A stretch of DNA of 14,721 nt from Candidatus Omnitrophota bacterium (GCA_028718845.1 JAQULA010000021.1:1-14721), one strand, 5' to 3'; shown: positions 7,890 to 14,631, counted from the first letter of the stretch. The notes: generated by a model not told the origin, from the letters alone. Numbers and translations are program-made.

Positions 7890-10811
7890 GTGAGCAGGCG
7901 AACAATTATACGAGAAGCGAATGCCGTTGCGGTTGCCGCCATTGTGTTGGTGTCGGGACTGTTGTTTGAGGCATCGGCACGCGGCGGAGATTTTGAAGAT
8001 AATTACCAGGCCGGGCAAAAATTTTATAACGAGGGCAAATATAAAGAGGCCCAGGAAGCGTTTGAAAAAGCCCGCCAGTTTCTGGGGAACGGGGCCCAGC
8101 CGGTATCGTTAAAACCGGAAGCGCCGGTGTCGACGCCGTTGGACACTAACGATGCGATAAAGCAATTGCGGGAAGAAAAAGCCGCTTTGGAGAAGCAGAA
8201 CAAGGCATTGGAAAAAGAGCTTAAGAATTCCGACCGGGAAAAGAAAAAACTCAGCGACAATCTGGAAAAAGCCAATAAGAAATTAAACACAAAAACCCCG
8301 TTCCCGGCGGAACTTAACCAGAAAATAGAACAATTACAAGGAACGGTGAAGGAAAAAGATTCGCAGATGGCGGCGCTGCGGCAGCAATTGGATAAACAGG
8401 CAAAAGAAAAACAGAGCGTTGCCGATGAACTGGAGATGATTAAGGGAGAGCTCGTCGATCTTTATCAACGCAAGAGCGTGGAAGTGAAACAGGAGCTGGC
8501 GGAAAAGAAATTCCCCAATTTGCGCGAATTATTCGGGAAAAAAGAAGAAGAAGCGAAAGCGGTTTTGATAAAAGAAAAGATCCAGTATTATGACGCGGTA
8601 AAAGTGGAAGCAGCGTCTATGCAGTCAAAACTTGACGAAGCCGCGGTTGAGCGCGATGCCCAGAATAAGAAAATAGCCGATTTGGAAAAACAGCTCGGGG
8701 ACATGAAAAACGACCTGGCCGATAGTAATAAAGAAAAAGAAAAACTTCAGCAAGAAGCGCTGCTGCTGGATAGGATCAAGCAGGCATTGGAAAAACAGCA
8801 CGAGGCATTGATCAACAATGGCGGGGCGTTGACCGGTCTGCAGAAAGACGTGGAACAATATAAGCAGGAATCGGAAACAAAGGGTTTACAATTGCAAAGC
8901 TTGAATAATCAGCTGGCGGCTGTGATAAAAGAGAGAGACGGTTTGTTGCGGGAAAAACAAACCGCAGCGCCGGAAGCGAACAAAGAGCTTGAGAAGCAGT
9001 ATGCCGGGGTACAGGCGGAGCTTAAGAAGTCGCAGGACGAGCTCAAGGCCAGGGAGAAAGAACTTAAGGCGGCGCAGGCCGAGTCCGAACGCGTAAACAA
9101 AGACGCCGTTCAGCAGAAAGCGGACGCGGAAAAGCTGTCAAAGCAGGTTCAGGAGTTGGCTGCGAAGAACAAAGAGCTTGAGCAGTCGGTCAGAGATATA
9201 AATAAGTCGGCAGGGGCTGTCGGGGAAGCGGAGAAGAAACTGGCGCAGGCGGAGAAACAACTGTCCGAGGCAAGCGCGGGCAAAGAAGCGCTGGTGAAGG
9301 AGCTGTCCGGGGTACGCAAGCAGCTGGAAGCGGCGCAGGCCGATAAGTCCAGGGCGCCGGAGGCGAACAAGGAGCTTAAGAAGCTGCAGGACGAGCTCAA
9401 GGCCAGGGAGAAAGAACTTAAGGCGGCGCAGGCCGAGTCCGAACGCGTAAACAAAGACGCCGTTCAGCAGAAAGCGGACGCGGAAAAGCTGTCAAAGCAG
9501 GTTCAGGAGTTGGCTGCGAAGAACAAAGAGCTTGAGCAGTCGGTCAGAGATATAAATAAGTCGGCAGGGGCTGTCGGGGAAGCGGAGAAGAAACTGGCGC
9601 AGGCGGAGAAACAACTGTCCGAGGCAAGCGCGGGCAAAGAAGCGCTGGTGAAGGAGCTGTCCGGGGTACGCAAGCAGCTGGAAGCGGCGCAGGCCGATAA
9701 GTCCAGGGCGCCGGAGGCGAACAAGGAGCTTAAGAAGCTGCAGGACGAGCTCAAGGCCAGGGAGAAAGAACTTAAGGCGGCGCAGGCCGAGTCCGAACGC
9801 GTAAACAAAGACGCCATTCAGCGGAAAGCGGACGCGGAAAAGCTGGCCAAAGAAAATCAACTATTAGGGAGTAACAACCAAAATTTAACCGCGGAACTGA
9901 GTGAGCTTAAGAATAGATTAGCGGCTTTTGGCGAAAGTGAAAAAAACATCAATGATGTCCTGATGCAATTGGCGGAAAAAAACAAACAGCTGCAGCAGGC
10001 GCAAGCGCAGGTAAATGATGCGATAAAAGCGCGTGAAAGTTCTTTGCAAGAACTGACTGCGTTGCGTAAAGATATGGAGACAATGCGGCAGAAGTCTGCG
10101 CAGCAGTCGGCTGCCGGCGGTGAATGGCAGCAGCAATATGCCGTGTTGCAGAGCGAACAGGAAAAAATGCGGATAAGAATAACGGAGTTGGAATCTTTGC
10201 TGCGCACCAAGGACGCAGAATTGGTCGGCGCGCGGGATATTGCCGCCCGGCTGGAAAATGATTGTGCTCAGGCCAAAGCGAACGCGGGCGCCGCGGCGCG
10301 GGAAAACATGGTTTTAGTGGAGAAAAATGTGCAGTTGGAAAAAGAAAAACTTACCGCGGCGCAAAGCAGTAATATTGTCGGGACGTTGGAAGAAAAGTTG
10401 ACCCGGCTGGAAACGGTTTTGGCCGAAAAAGAAGCCCAGCAGCAAAATTGGCAGAATGAGCTTGCCGCGGCAAAACAGGAACGGGAAAGGCTGACCGCTG
10501 AATTGGCCCAGCTGCAGGAAAAGCTGGGTTCAATGCAAATTGAAACAACGGCGCAATCTACGACCACGGATTCGATGTGGCAGCAGTTGGAAACCCTGCA
10601 AAACAATAAAAAATTGCTTGAAGAGAAATTGAATAAACTAAGTGATGATCTGAAGTCCCGGAACGAAGAGAACCGGGGCATGAAAGCGAAGCTGGAGATT
10701 GTTACCCGCGATTTAGAACGCAGTGAGAGTGAAAAAGTAGTGATGGCGGAGGAAATTGTCACTTTGCGGGAAGAAAAAGCGGCCTTGGAGCAGGGAAACA
10801 GCGCGCAATAA
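7890..10811 (+). CDS. Giant exported TPR/coiled-coil protein with internal tandem duplication
   Basis: The product is 973 residues from a GTG start. Residues 1-30 form a signal peptide (likely cleavage after A-S-A) whose n-region reads S-R-R-T-I-I-R, close to the twin-arginine consensus. One TPR-like unit lies at about 35-62. A Pro-rich spacer leads into a coiled coil (about 85-970) with no catalytic motifs. Within it, 118 residues (about 382-499) are repeated exactly (500-617) and then partly (about 618-653). Composition is dominated by Lys, Glu, Ala, Gln and Leu. The single TPR has the same Y-x-x-G-x-x-x-Y/F-x-x-G-x-Y-x-E-A pattern as the three TPRs of the next gene, suggesting common ancestry or a common partner. 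It probably acts as a periplasmic or surface-associated rod. It is not an SMC/Rad50 ATPase, since no Walker A or B motif is present. Confidence 0.87.
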   Translation: MSRRTIIREANAVAVAAIVLVSGLLFEASARGGDFEDNYQAGQKFYNEGKYKEAQEAFEKARQFLGNGAQPVSLKPEAPVSTPLDTNDAIKQLREEKAALEKQNKALEKELKNSDREKKKLSDNLEKANKKLNTKTPFPAELNQKIEQLQGTVKEKDSQMAALRQQLDKQAKEKQSVADELEMIKGELVDLYQRKSVEVKQELAEKKFPNLRELFGKKEEEAKAVLIKEKIQYYDAVKVEAASMQSKLDEAAVERDAQNKKIADLEKQLGDMKNDLADSNKEKEKLQQEALLLDRIKQALEKQHEALINNGGALTGLQKDVEQYKQESETKGLQLQSLNNQLAAVIKERDGLLREKQTAAPEANKELEKQYAGVQAELKKSQDELKAREKELKAAQAESERVNKDAVQQKADAEKLSKQVQELAAKNKELEQSVRDINKSAGAVGEAEKKLAQAEKQLSEASAGKEALVKELSGVRKQLEAAQADKSRAPEANKELKKLQDELKAREKELKAAQAESERVNKDAVQQKADAEKLSKQVQELAAKNKELEQSVRDINKSAGAVGEAEKKLAQAEKQLSEASAGKEALVKELSGVRKQLEAAQADKSRAPEANKELKKLQDELKAREKELKAAQAESERVNKDAIQRKADAEKLAKENQLLGSNNQNLTAELSELKNRLAAFGESEKNINDVLMQLAEKNKQLQQAQAQVNDAIKARESSLQELTALRKDMETMRQKSAQQSAAGGEWQQQYAVLQSEQEKMRIRITELESLLRTKDAELVGARDIAARLENDCAQAKANAGAAARENMVLVEKNVQLEKEKLTAAQSSNIVGTLEEKLTRLETVLAEKEAQQQNWQNELAAAKQERERLTAELAQLQEKLGSMQIETTAQSTTTDSMWQQLETLQNNKKLLEEKLNKLSDDLKSRNEENRGMKAKLEIVTRDLERSESEKVVMAEEIVTLREEKAALEQGNSAQ
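9032..9847 (+). repeat. 354-bp perfect tandem duplication plus partial third copy
   Basis: Bases 9032-9385 and 9386-9739 are identical by direct reading (period 354 bp, 118 codons). A third, partial copy starts at 9740 and stays identical for about 75 bases. It then carries scattered substitutions (Val to Ile, Gln to Arg) before diverging near 9847. The repeat is in frame within the coiled-coil gene. Zero differences over two full units, including silent positions, means very recent duplication or ongoing homogenisation. A short related stretch at 8966-8998 resembles the end of the unit and may mark the original recombination site. Confidence 0.93.
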
Positions 10812-10831
10812 TACCGTCAACGGCGAAAGCA

Positions 10832-11917
10832 GTGATAAGTTATGAGCTGCACGTGACGAGTAAAAATAAAAAAACAAGAAGCGGCGTTAAGGATAAACAA
10901 TTGCGGTGGATTCAATCGATAATAATTGGTTTTTTGGGTGTGGTTTTGTTGTCCGGTATCGGCTCGGATGCTTATGGACAGCAAACCATCGATGATTATT
11001 ATAACCAGGGATTGCTTCTCTATCAGCAGGGAAGGTATTCGGAAGCGGAAAACAAGTTTCAGGAAGCATTGAACGCGACAAAAACGGAGAAGGAGCAGTA
11101 TTATCAGCGCGGGGTCGCTCTTTACGAACAGGGCCGCTATAAAGAAGCGGAACAAGAATTCGCTAAGGCGATAGCGATGAAAGAGCAGGAAAGCGATCAG
11201 TATTATAAGCGGGGATTGCTGCTGTATCACCAGGGTAAGTATAAAGAAGCCCAACAGGAGTTCAACCAAGCGATTTCAACCGCCGGGGAAGGAAAAATGG
11301 CCCCGTCCGCGGTATCGGCACCCGGGACCGCGCCTCAGCCCCCGGAATATTTTATCAGTAACGGAGACCTTCTGCTTATTAAAGTTTGGCAGAACCCCGA
11401 TCTGGATACCGAAGCGATTGTGCGTCCGGACGGCATGGTTTCCTTTCCGCTGGTGGGAGATGTTGTTGCCGTCGGTACAACCATCCAGGCGTTCCGGGAA
11501 ACGCTGACCGAAAAACTTAAAGAATATATTAAAAACCCTCAAGTTTCCATTTCCATGAAAACGATCGCCGGCCGGAGAGTGGTTATCCTGGGTCAGGTAC
11601 GCAGCCCGGGGGTTTATTCCGTAAGTGGAAGAAATACGATCCTGGAAGCGATCGGCATGGCCGGTGGGTTTACGGAAGATGCTGTCGGAGCAAGCGTTAT
11701 GCTGGTTCGAGGCGGATTTGCCAAACCGGTCCCCCGGCGTCTGGACCTGACCAAAGCGCTTACTAAGGCCGATGTCAGCGATAACGTGATATTGGAATCC
11801 GATGACATGGTTTATGTGCCTCGCCGCTTTGTTAGAGATGTGAATTATTTTCTGAGAATGTTTCTTGACCCGGTTACCCAGGGATTTTTTATTCGACGGG
11901 AACTGCGCGATTTCTAA
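10832..11917 (+). CDS. TPR-Wza fusion: polysaccharide export protein with SLBB domain
   Basis: The 361-residue product has an N-terminal hydrophobic segment (about 27-49, likely cleaved after A-Y-G). Three TPR-like units of 34-residue period follow at about 56-82, 90-116 and 124-150, each with Y-x-x-G-x-x-x-Y-x-x-G-x-Y-x-E-A. After a Pro/Ala linker comes a polysaccharide export (Wza N-terminal type) domain at about 172-245, with Y-x-I-S-x-G-D and V-R-P-D-G-x-V-S-F-P-L-V-G. An SLBB domain lies at about 248-295 (V-x-I-L-G-Q-V-R-S-P-G-V-Y). The final 30 residues are amphipathic with aromatic and basic positions, as expected for a Wza-like outer-membrane helix. Wza forms the outer-membrane exit for capsule or exopolysaccharide. 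Unlike Wza there is no lipobox Cys. The GTG at 10853 is an alternative start that shortens the long n-region. It is probably the last gene of the run. Confidence 0.92.
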   Translation: MISYELHVTSKNKKTRSGVKDKQLRWIQSIIIGFLGVVLLSGIGSDAYGQQTIDDYYNQGLLLYQQGRYSEAENKFQEALNATKTEKEQYYQRGVALYEQGRYKEAEQEFAKAIAMKEQESDQYYKRGLLLYHQGKYKEAQQEFNQAISTAGEGKMAPSAVSAPGTAPQPPEYFISNGDLLLIKVWQNPDLDTEAIVRPDGMVSFPLVGDVVAVGTTIQAFRETLTEKLKEYIKNPQVSISMKTIAGRRVVILGQVRSPGVYSVSGRNTILEAIGMAGGFTEDAVGASVMLVRGGFAKPVPRRLDLTKALTKADVSDNVILESDDMVYVPRRFVRDVNYFLRMFLDPVTQGFFIRRELRDF

Positions 11918-11929
11918 GCCGGCGTCTTT

Positions 11930-11942
11930 CGGGTATAACCCG
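11930..11942 (+). terminator. Possible weak terminator after the export gene
   Basis: CGGGT-ATA-ACCCG forms a 5-bp stem 12 bases after the stop at 11917. A T-rich stretch (GATTTTATTTT) begins about 9 bases later. The stem is short and the T-run is not adjacent, so it is a weak candidate for ending the eight-gene transcript. Confidence 0.25.
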
Positions 11943-11980
11943 GGTGCGAGGATTTTATTTTAAGCTGATTTGCCTGCCTA

Positions 11981-12009
11981 TTGCAATTTCAAAAAACCTA
12001 TGCTATACT
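11981..12009 (+). promoter_or_regulatory. Promoter P1 (sigma70-type, extended -10)
   Basis: The -35-like TTGCAA (11981-11986) and -10-like TATACT (12004-12009) are separated by exactly 17 bases, with TG one base before the -10 (extended -10). The predicted start is near 12016. An 11-base dyad, CTTAGACTAAG (12020-12030), lies just after it and could be an operator. The first thing transcribed would be the structured element at 12067-12146; the next coding start is about 280 bases away. Confidence 0.6.
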
Positions 12010-12066
12010 TTCCCACTATCTTAGACTAAGTATATATGATCTGGTTTGATCCCCGGAAATAATTTT

Positions 12067-12146
12067 TTGGGGATACGAAGTTAAACGTCCTTATTTTTAT
12101 AAGGCGTTAAGAAGACCCCTACTTCCCCCAAACTTCGTATCCCCAA
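12067..12146 (+). repeat. Structured inverted-repeat element, copy 1
   Basis: Terminal arms of 16 bp are perfectly complementary: TTGGGGATACGAAGTT at 12067-12082 and its reverse complement at 12131-12146. Inside is a hairpin at 12084-12108 (AACG + bulged T + CCTTAT, loop TTTT, ATAAGG + CGTT). Next come a short spacer and the C-rich motif CCCCTACTTCCCCC at 12116-12129. The core from GGGATACGAAG to CTTCGTATCCC is 12070-12143, 74 bp, the same length as in copy 2. It could be a dispersed repeat (REP/MITE type) or a structured RNA; no known family is recognised. Confidence 0.88.
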
Positions 12147-12157
12147 TTCTTTTTTAT
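12131..12157 (+). terminator. Right arm of element 1 plus T-run, possible intrinsic terminator
   Basis: The right arm of the 16-bp stem is followed closely by TTCTTTTTT (12147-12155). As RNA, a long stem followed by a U-run is a terminator arrangement on the plus strand. The stem closes a large branched loop, not a tight hairpin, so efficiency is uncertain. If it works, P1 gives a transcript of about 140 nt. Confidence 0.4.
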
Positions 12158-12184
12158 AACCATTTTGTTTTCAAATTGTTATAA
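12154..12184 (+). promoter_or_regulatory. AU-rich hairpin / inverted repeat upstream of P2
   Basis: TTATAAC (12154-12160) and GTTATAA (12178-12184) pair. The stem continues inward with A-T and TTTG/CAAA pairs, one bulged C and one T-T mismatch, and closes on a TTTT loop. A run of six T follows at 12193-12198. It may be a second weak terminator separating P1 from P2, or a dyad operator for a regulator of P2. Confidence 0.4.
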
Positions 12185-12208
12185 ATACTAAATTTTTTGT
12201 CCGCTATC

Positions 12209-12237
12209 TTGTAAACGTTCATCGCTTATGGTATACT
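12209..12237 (+). promoter_or_regulatory. Promoter P2 for the epimerase-fusion gene
   Basis: TTGTAA (12209-12214) and TATACT (12232-12237) are separated by 17 bases, with TG one base before the -10. The predicted start is near 12244, giving a leader of about 54 bases before the ATG at 12298. Its design is the same as P1. Confidence 0.65.
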
Positions 12238-12254
12238 TTATCACTTTTAAACAG

Positions 12255-12270
12255 GCCCGGGGAACCGGGC
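12255..12270 (+). promoter_or_regulatory. 5'-UTR hairpin with GGAA (GNRA) tetraloop
   Basis: GCCCGG-GGAA-CCGGGC forms a perfect 6-bp G/C-only stem closed by a GNRA-class tetraloop, about 11 bases after the predicted P2 start and about 10 bases before the ribosome binding site GAGGTG (12281-12286). It would be very stable as RNA and may protect the 5' end or serve as a protein- or RNA-docking motif. No T-run follows, so it is not a terminator. Confidence 0.55.
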
Positions 12271-12297
12271 AGAGCGTAAAGAGGTGTATTCTCGATT

Positions 12298-14478
12298 ATG
12301 CAGCGCATTATAGCAAGTATTCTTATCCAATGGCTTCTTATCGGTAATGCTTCAACCGCTTTCTCGTTGCCGGTTGAGGCATCCACACTTTCTCCGGAAA
12401 TTAATCTGAGTCAAGCTGATGTACGAGGCCAGTTTTCGCAGGCCCAGACGGTCCGGTCTGAGCAACGGATCATTTCCTGGCCGAAAGAACGCAAAATATT
12501 AAACGTTCCGGCGGTTTCCGCTTCTTTGCTCGATGTCAACCCGGCTGACTTACCGATGATGTCACGTGAAGCTTGGCGAGCCGGATTGGAATATTACCAC
12601 ATCGATCATATGGATGGAAATTTCGTGAGCAACCGGGTCGATGGATTGGCGATGATGCGTGTTCTCCGGGAGGTGGATTATGGCTCGATTTTTGATTATG
12701 CCGATCAGGAAAAAGCCAAAAGAAGGCCTCTTTTTGATGCGCATTTAATGGTATCCGATGTTTCGGAGGGGCTGATCGGTGATTTTATCGAAGCCGGGGC
12801 GGATATCCTAACGTTTCATTACGAGGCCGTTAAGGCAAAGCATCAGGATACGGCGTCGGTGATCGCGGCGATTCGAGCGTGCGCGGCGAAACATGAGCGG
12901 AAAGTACAAGTGGGTATTTCGATTCGTCCGGAAACTGCGCTGAGCGAGATTTATCCATTCCTGAACCAGATTGATTTTGTTCTGATTATGACGGTTTCTC
13001 CCGGAGAGGGGGGGCAGGAATTTTTACCGGGGATGCTTGAAAAGATAAACCAGCTGCGTGCTTATATCGACAGGCACAGGTATCCCGTTAAAATCAGTGT
13101 TGACGGCGGGATAACCCGATACTATGCCTGGCGGGCAACGCGGGCCGGGGCGAATGTTATTGTCGCCGGCAGCAGTATTTTTAAGCAAGCGGCGGCAAGT
13201 TCTCAGCGACTGCCGAAGGCAACGGTGGCCAAGGCCATTGAGGCGCTGCGTAATGCGTCGGTTTCTTCGGCGGAGCCATTATATGCGACCCAGCAAAGAA
13301 GGATTGTCAGTGAAGTTATCCGCCTGGCCAAGCTTGCTAGGTCGGCCCATCCGGAAAATATGCAATATCGGTCTATCCTTAATCGTTATTACACCTATCT
13401 CAAGGAAATAAAAAGGGGAAAACGGGTTGCCCTTCCGAAGTATTATTATGGGGTAAGCGAGGCGATCGATGAACAGGCGATGAAGGATATGTCCACAATA
13501 TTAGATCAACGGATGCTGCCGTATCATTTTATCAATTTCGGCGATGATGGAATATTTTTCCGGGATCGGATTGTTACCCGAAAGATGTTGGATGATTCGG
13601 GTATGCAGGGGTTTTTCTTCAAAGATTACCGCGTATGGCTGTCTTTACCCAGTGATATCGAGCTGGAGGGTAAGGTGGTTTATGTCAATGATGAGGCGTC
13701 ATTAGGAAAAGTATTTCGGTTTACCGTGCCGGCAACGAGCCGGTATCCGGATTACGGGATTTTGCTGCATTTTGCAAAAATCGGCGCGATTGTCATTGCC
13801 GATGGCCAGGACTTATTGAACATACGGGGTGCCATTCGTGCTTTGCCCTTGGTAAAAAACAACCGCATCTCGGTTATAAGTATTGAAGAAGCCCAATTGG
13901 AGCGGGATCTTTTGGATCAGGCCCGGCGCATTCATGACCGGTTTAATATGCTTAAGGAAGGAAAATATGAATTCGACTGGATAAAACCGAGAATAAACGG
14001 GAAAGCGCGGCTGCGGGAATTCAATGAATTGGAGACCGGCGATATTGTTTTAGTTACGATTTTAGGAAATGAGTATTACGGTTTTATCCGGGTGCAGGAC
14101 GGAAGAAGATACGTTACTTATCTGGATACGGAGAATGCCCTGACCGGGGGGATGCTTAATCGTCATGATTTTACCACCAAAGAAATCGCGATGCTTGCGG
14201 ATGGCGAGGATACGATTACTTATAGCGGGCATCGGAATCGGATTAATTTTAACACGATACGCCTGACCAACACGCGCATAAAACCACAAGAAATGGGGGG
14301 GAGAAATTTTCTGCGTTATTTGCTGGAATGTGATACCCGTCTGCACCCCTCTCCGGAATATCAATCCGAAGAACCGGATGATGCGGTGAATAGCGAACAA
14401 GATAATTATCCTGGGAATATAATTCATTTGCGCACTCCGGAACGACGTATGAGCCATGTGGTAGAGGCCGCTATTTGA
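12298..14478 (+). CDS. Ribulose-phosphate 3-epimerase domain fused to unknown C-terminal region, signal-like N-terminus
   Basis: The product is about 726 residues, three times the usual length of ribulose-5-phosphate 3-epimerase (about 220), which interconverts ribulose 5-phosphate and xylulose 5-phosphate. Residues 1-21 look like a signal peptide, unusual for this enzyme. The TIM-barrel domain spans about 68-300. Ser76, His101-x-Asp103-x-Met105 (H-I-D-H-M-D-G), His149 (D-A-H-L-M), the phosphate-binding T-V-S-P-G-E-G-G-Q near 232-240, Asp269 (V-D-G-G-I) and V-A-G-S-S-I-F near 289-295 match the family's catalytic and phosphate sites. Residues 300-380 are helical. The rest (about 380-726) is unrecognised: a mixed alpha/beta part with N-F-G-D-D-G, then a beta-rich part near 575-665 (T-G-D-I-V-L-V, Y-Y-G-F-I-R-V), then a polar tail. 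Ribosome binding GAGGTG lies 11 bases upstream, with its own promoter P2. Probably monocistronic. Confidence 0.88.
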   Translation: MQRIIASILIQWLLIGNASTAFSLPVEASTLSPEINLSQADVRGQFSQAQTVRSEQRIISWPKERKILNVPAVSASLLDVNPADLPMMSREAWRAGLEYYHIDHMDGNFVSNRVDGLAMMRVLREVDYGSIFDYADQEKAKRRPLFDAHLMVSDVSEGLIGDFIEAGADILTFHYEAVKAKHQDTASVIAAIRACAAKHERKVQVGISIRPETALSEIYPFLNQIDFVLIMTVSPGEGGQEFLPGMLEKINQLRAYIDRHRYPVKISVDGGITRYYAWRATRAGANVIVAGSSIFKQAAASSQRLPKATVAKAIEALRNASVSSAEPLYATQQRRIVSEVIRLAKLARSAHPENMQYRSILNRYYTYLKEIKRGKRVALPKYYYGVSEAIDEQAMKDMSTILDQRMLPYHFINFGDDGIFFRDRIVTRKMLDDSGMQGFFFKDYRVWLSLPSDIELEGKVVYVNDEASLGKVFRFTVPATSRYPDYGILLHFAKIGAIVIADGQDLLNIRGAIRALPLVKNNRISVISIEEAQLERDLLDQARRIHDRFNMLKEGKYEFDWIKPRINGKARLREFNELETGDIVLVTILGNEYYGFIRVQDGRRYVTYLDTENALTGGMLNRHDFTTKEIAMLADGEDTITYSGHRNRINFNTIRLTNTRIKPQEMGGRNFLRYLLECDTRLHPSPEYQSEEPDDAVNSEQDNYPGNIIHLRTPERRMSHVVEAAI

Positions 14479-14502
14479 GGGGTAATAAAATATTGCTTGG
14501 TA

Positions 14503-14531
14503 TTGAAATGTTGGAAGGAATGTGGTACAAT
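14503..14531 (+). promoter_or_regulatory. Promoter P3 (sigma70-type, extended -10)
   Basis: TTGAAA (14503-14508) and TACAAT (14526-14531) are separated by 17 bases, with TG one base before the -10, just as in P1 and P2. The predicted start is near 14538. It lies 24 bases after the epimerase-fusion stop and points toward element copy 2 and the window edge; no coding start of useful size follows in the window. Confidence 0.6.
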
Positions 14532-14561
14532 TCTATTACCAATAAGAAGTTAAGTAAAAAT

Positions 14562-14589
14562 GGGGGGGGAATGGGGTTTCTGCTTGGGG
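14562..14589 (+). other. G-rich tract, possible quadruplex
   Basis: Eight consecutive G (14562-14569), four G (14573-14576) and four G (14586-14589) lie in an otherwise A/T-rich gap. Four G-runs can be drawn if the first run is split, though one loop is 9 bases. It would be in the 5' part of a P3 transcript. It is also a place where sequencing errors in homopolymer length are likely. Confidence 0.35.
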
Positions 14590-14631
14590 CGTAAATAAAA
14601 CAATTTTAAAAGAGCTTTAAATAAGTTAAGT

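Noticed and set aside
9032..9847. CRISPR-like or satellite array
   Set aside because: Units are 354 bp, adjacent without spacers and in frame inside one coding sequence.
9149..9860. Repeated minus-strand open frames within the tandem duplication
   Set aside because: They duplicate only because the underlying plus-strand repeat does; Ser/Ala/Cys/Phe-rich shadow translations.
7890..10811. SMC/Rad50-type ATPase
   Set aside because: Signal peptide present and no Walker A, signature or Walker B motif at either end.
12067..12146. Integron attC site
   Set aside because: Size and stem-loop shape are vaguely similar, but there are no conserved core-site ends and no cassette-like gene array.
14560..14598. 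12-codon open frame after P3 that could be a leader peptide
   Set aside because: No ribosome binding site, starts in a G homopolymer, and no regulatory codon pattern; probably chance.
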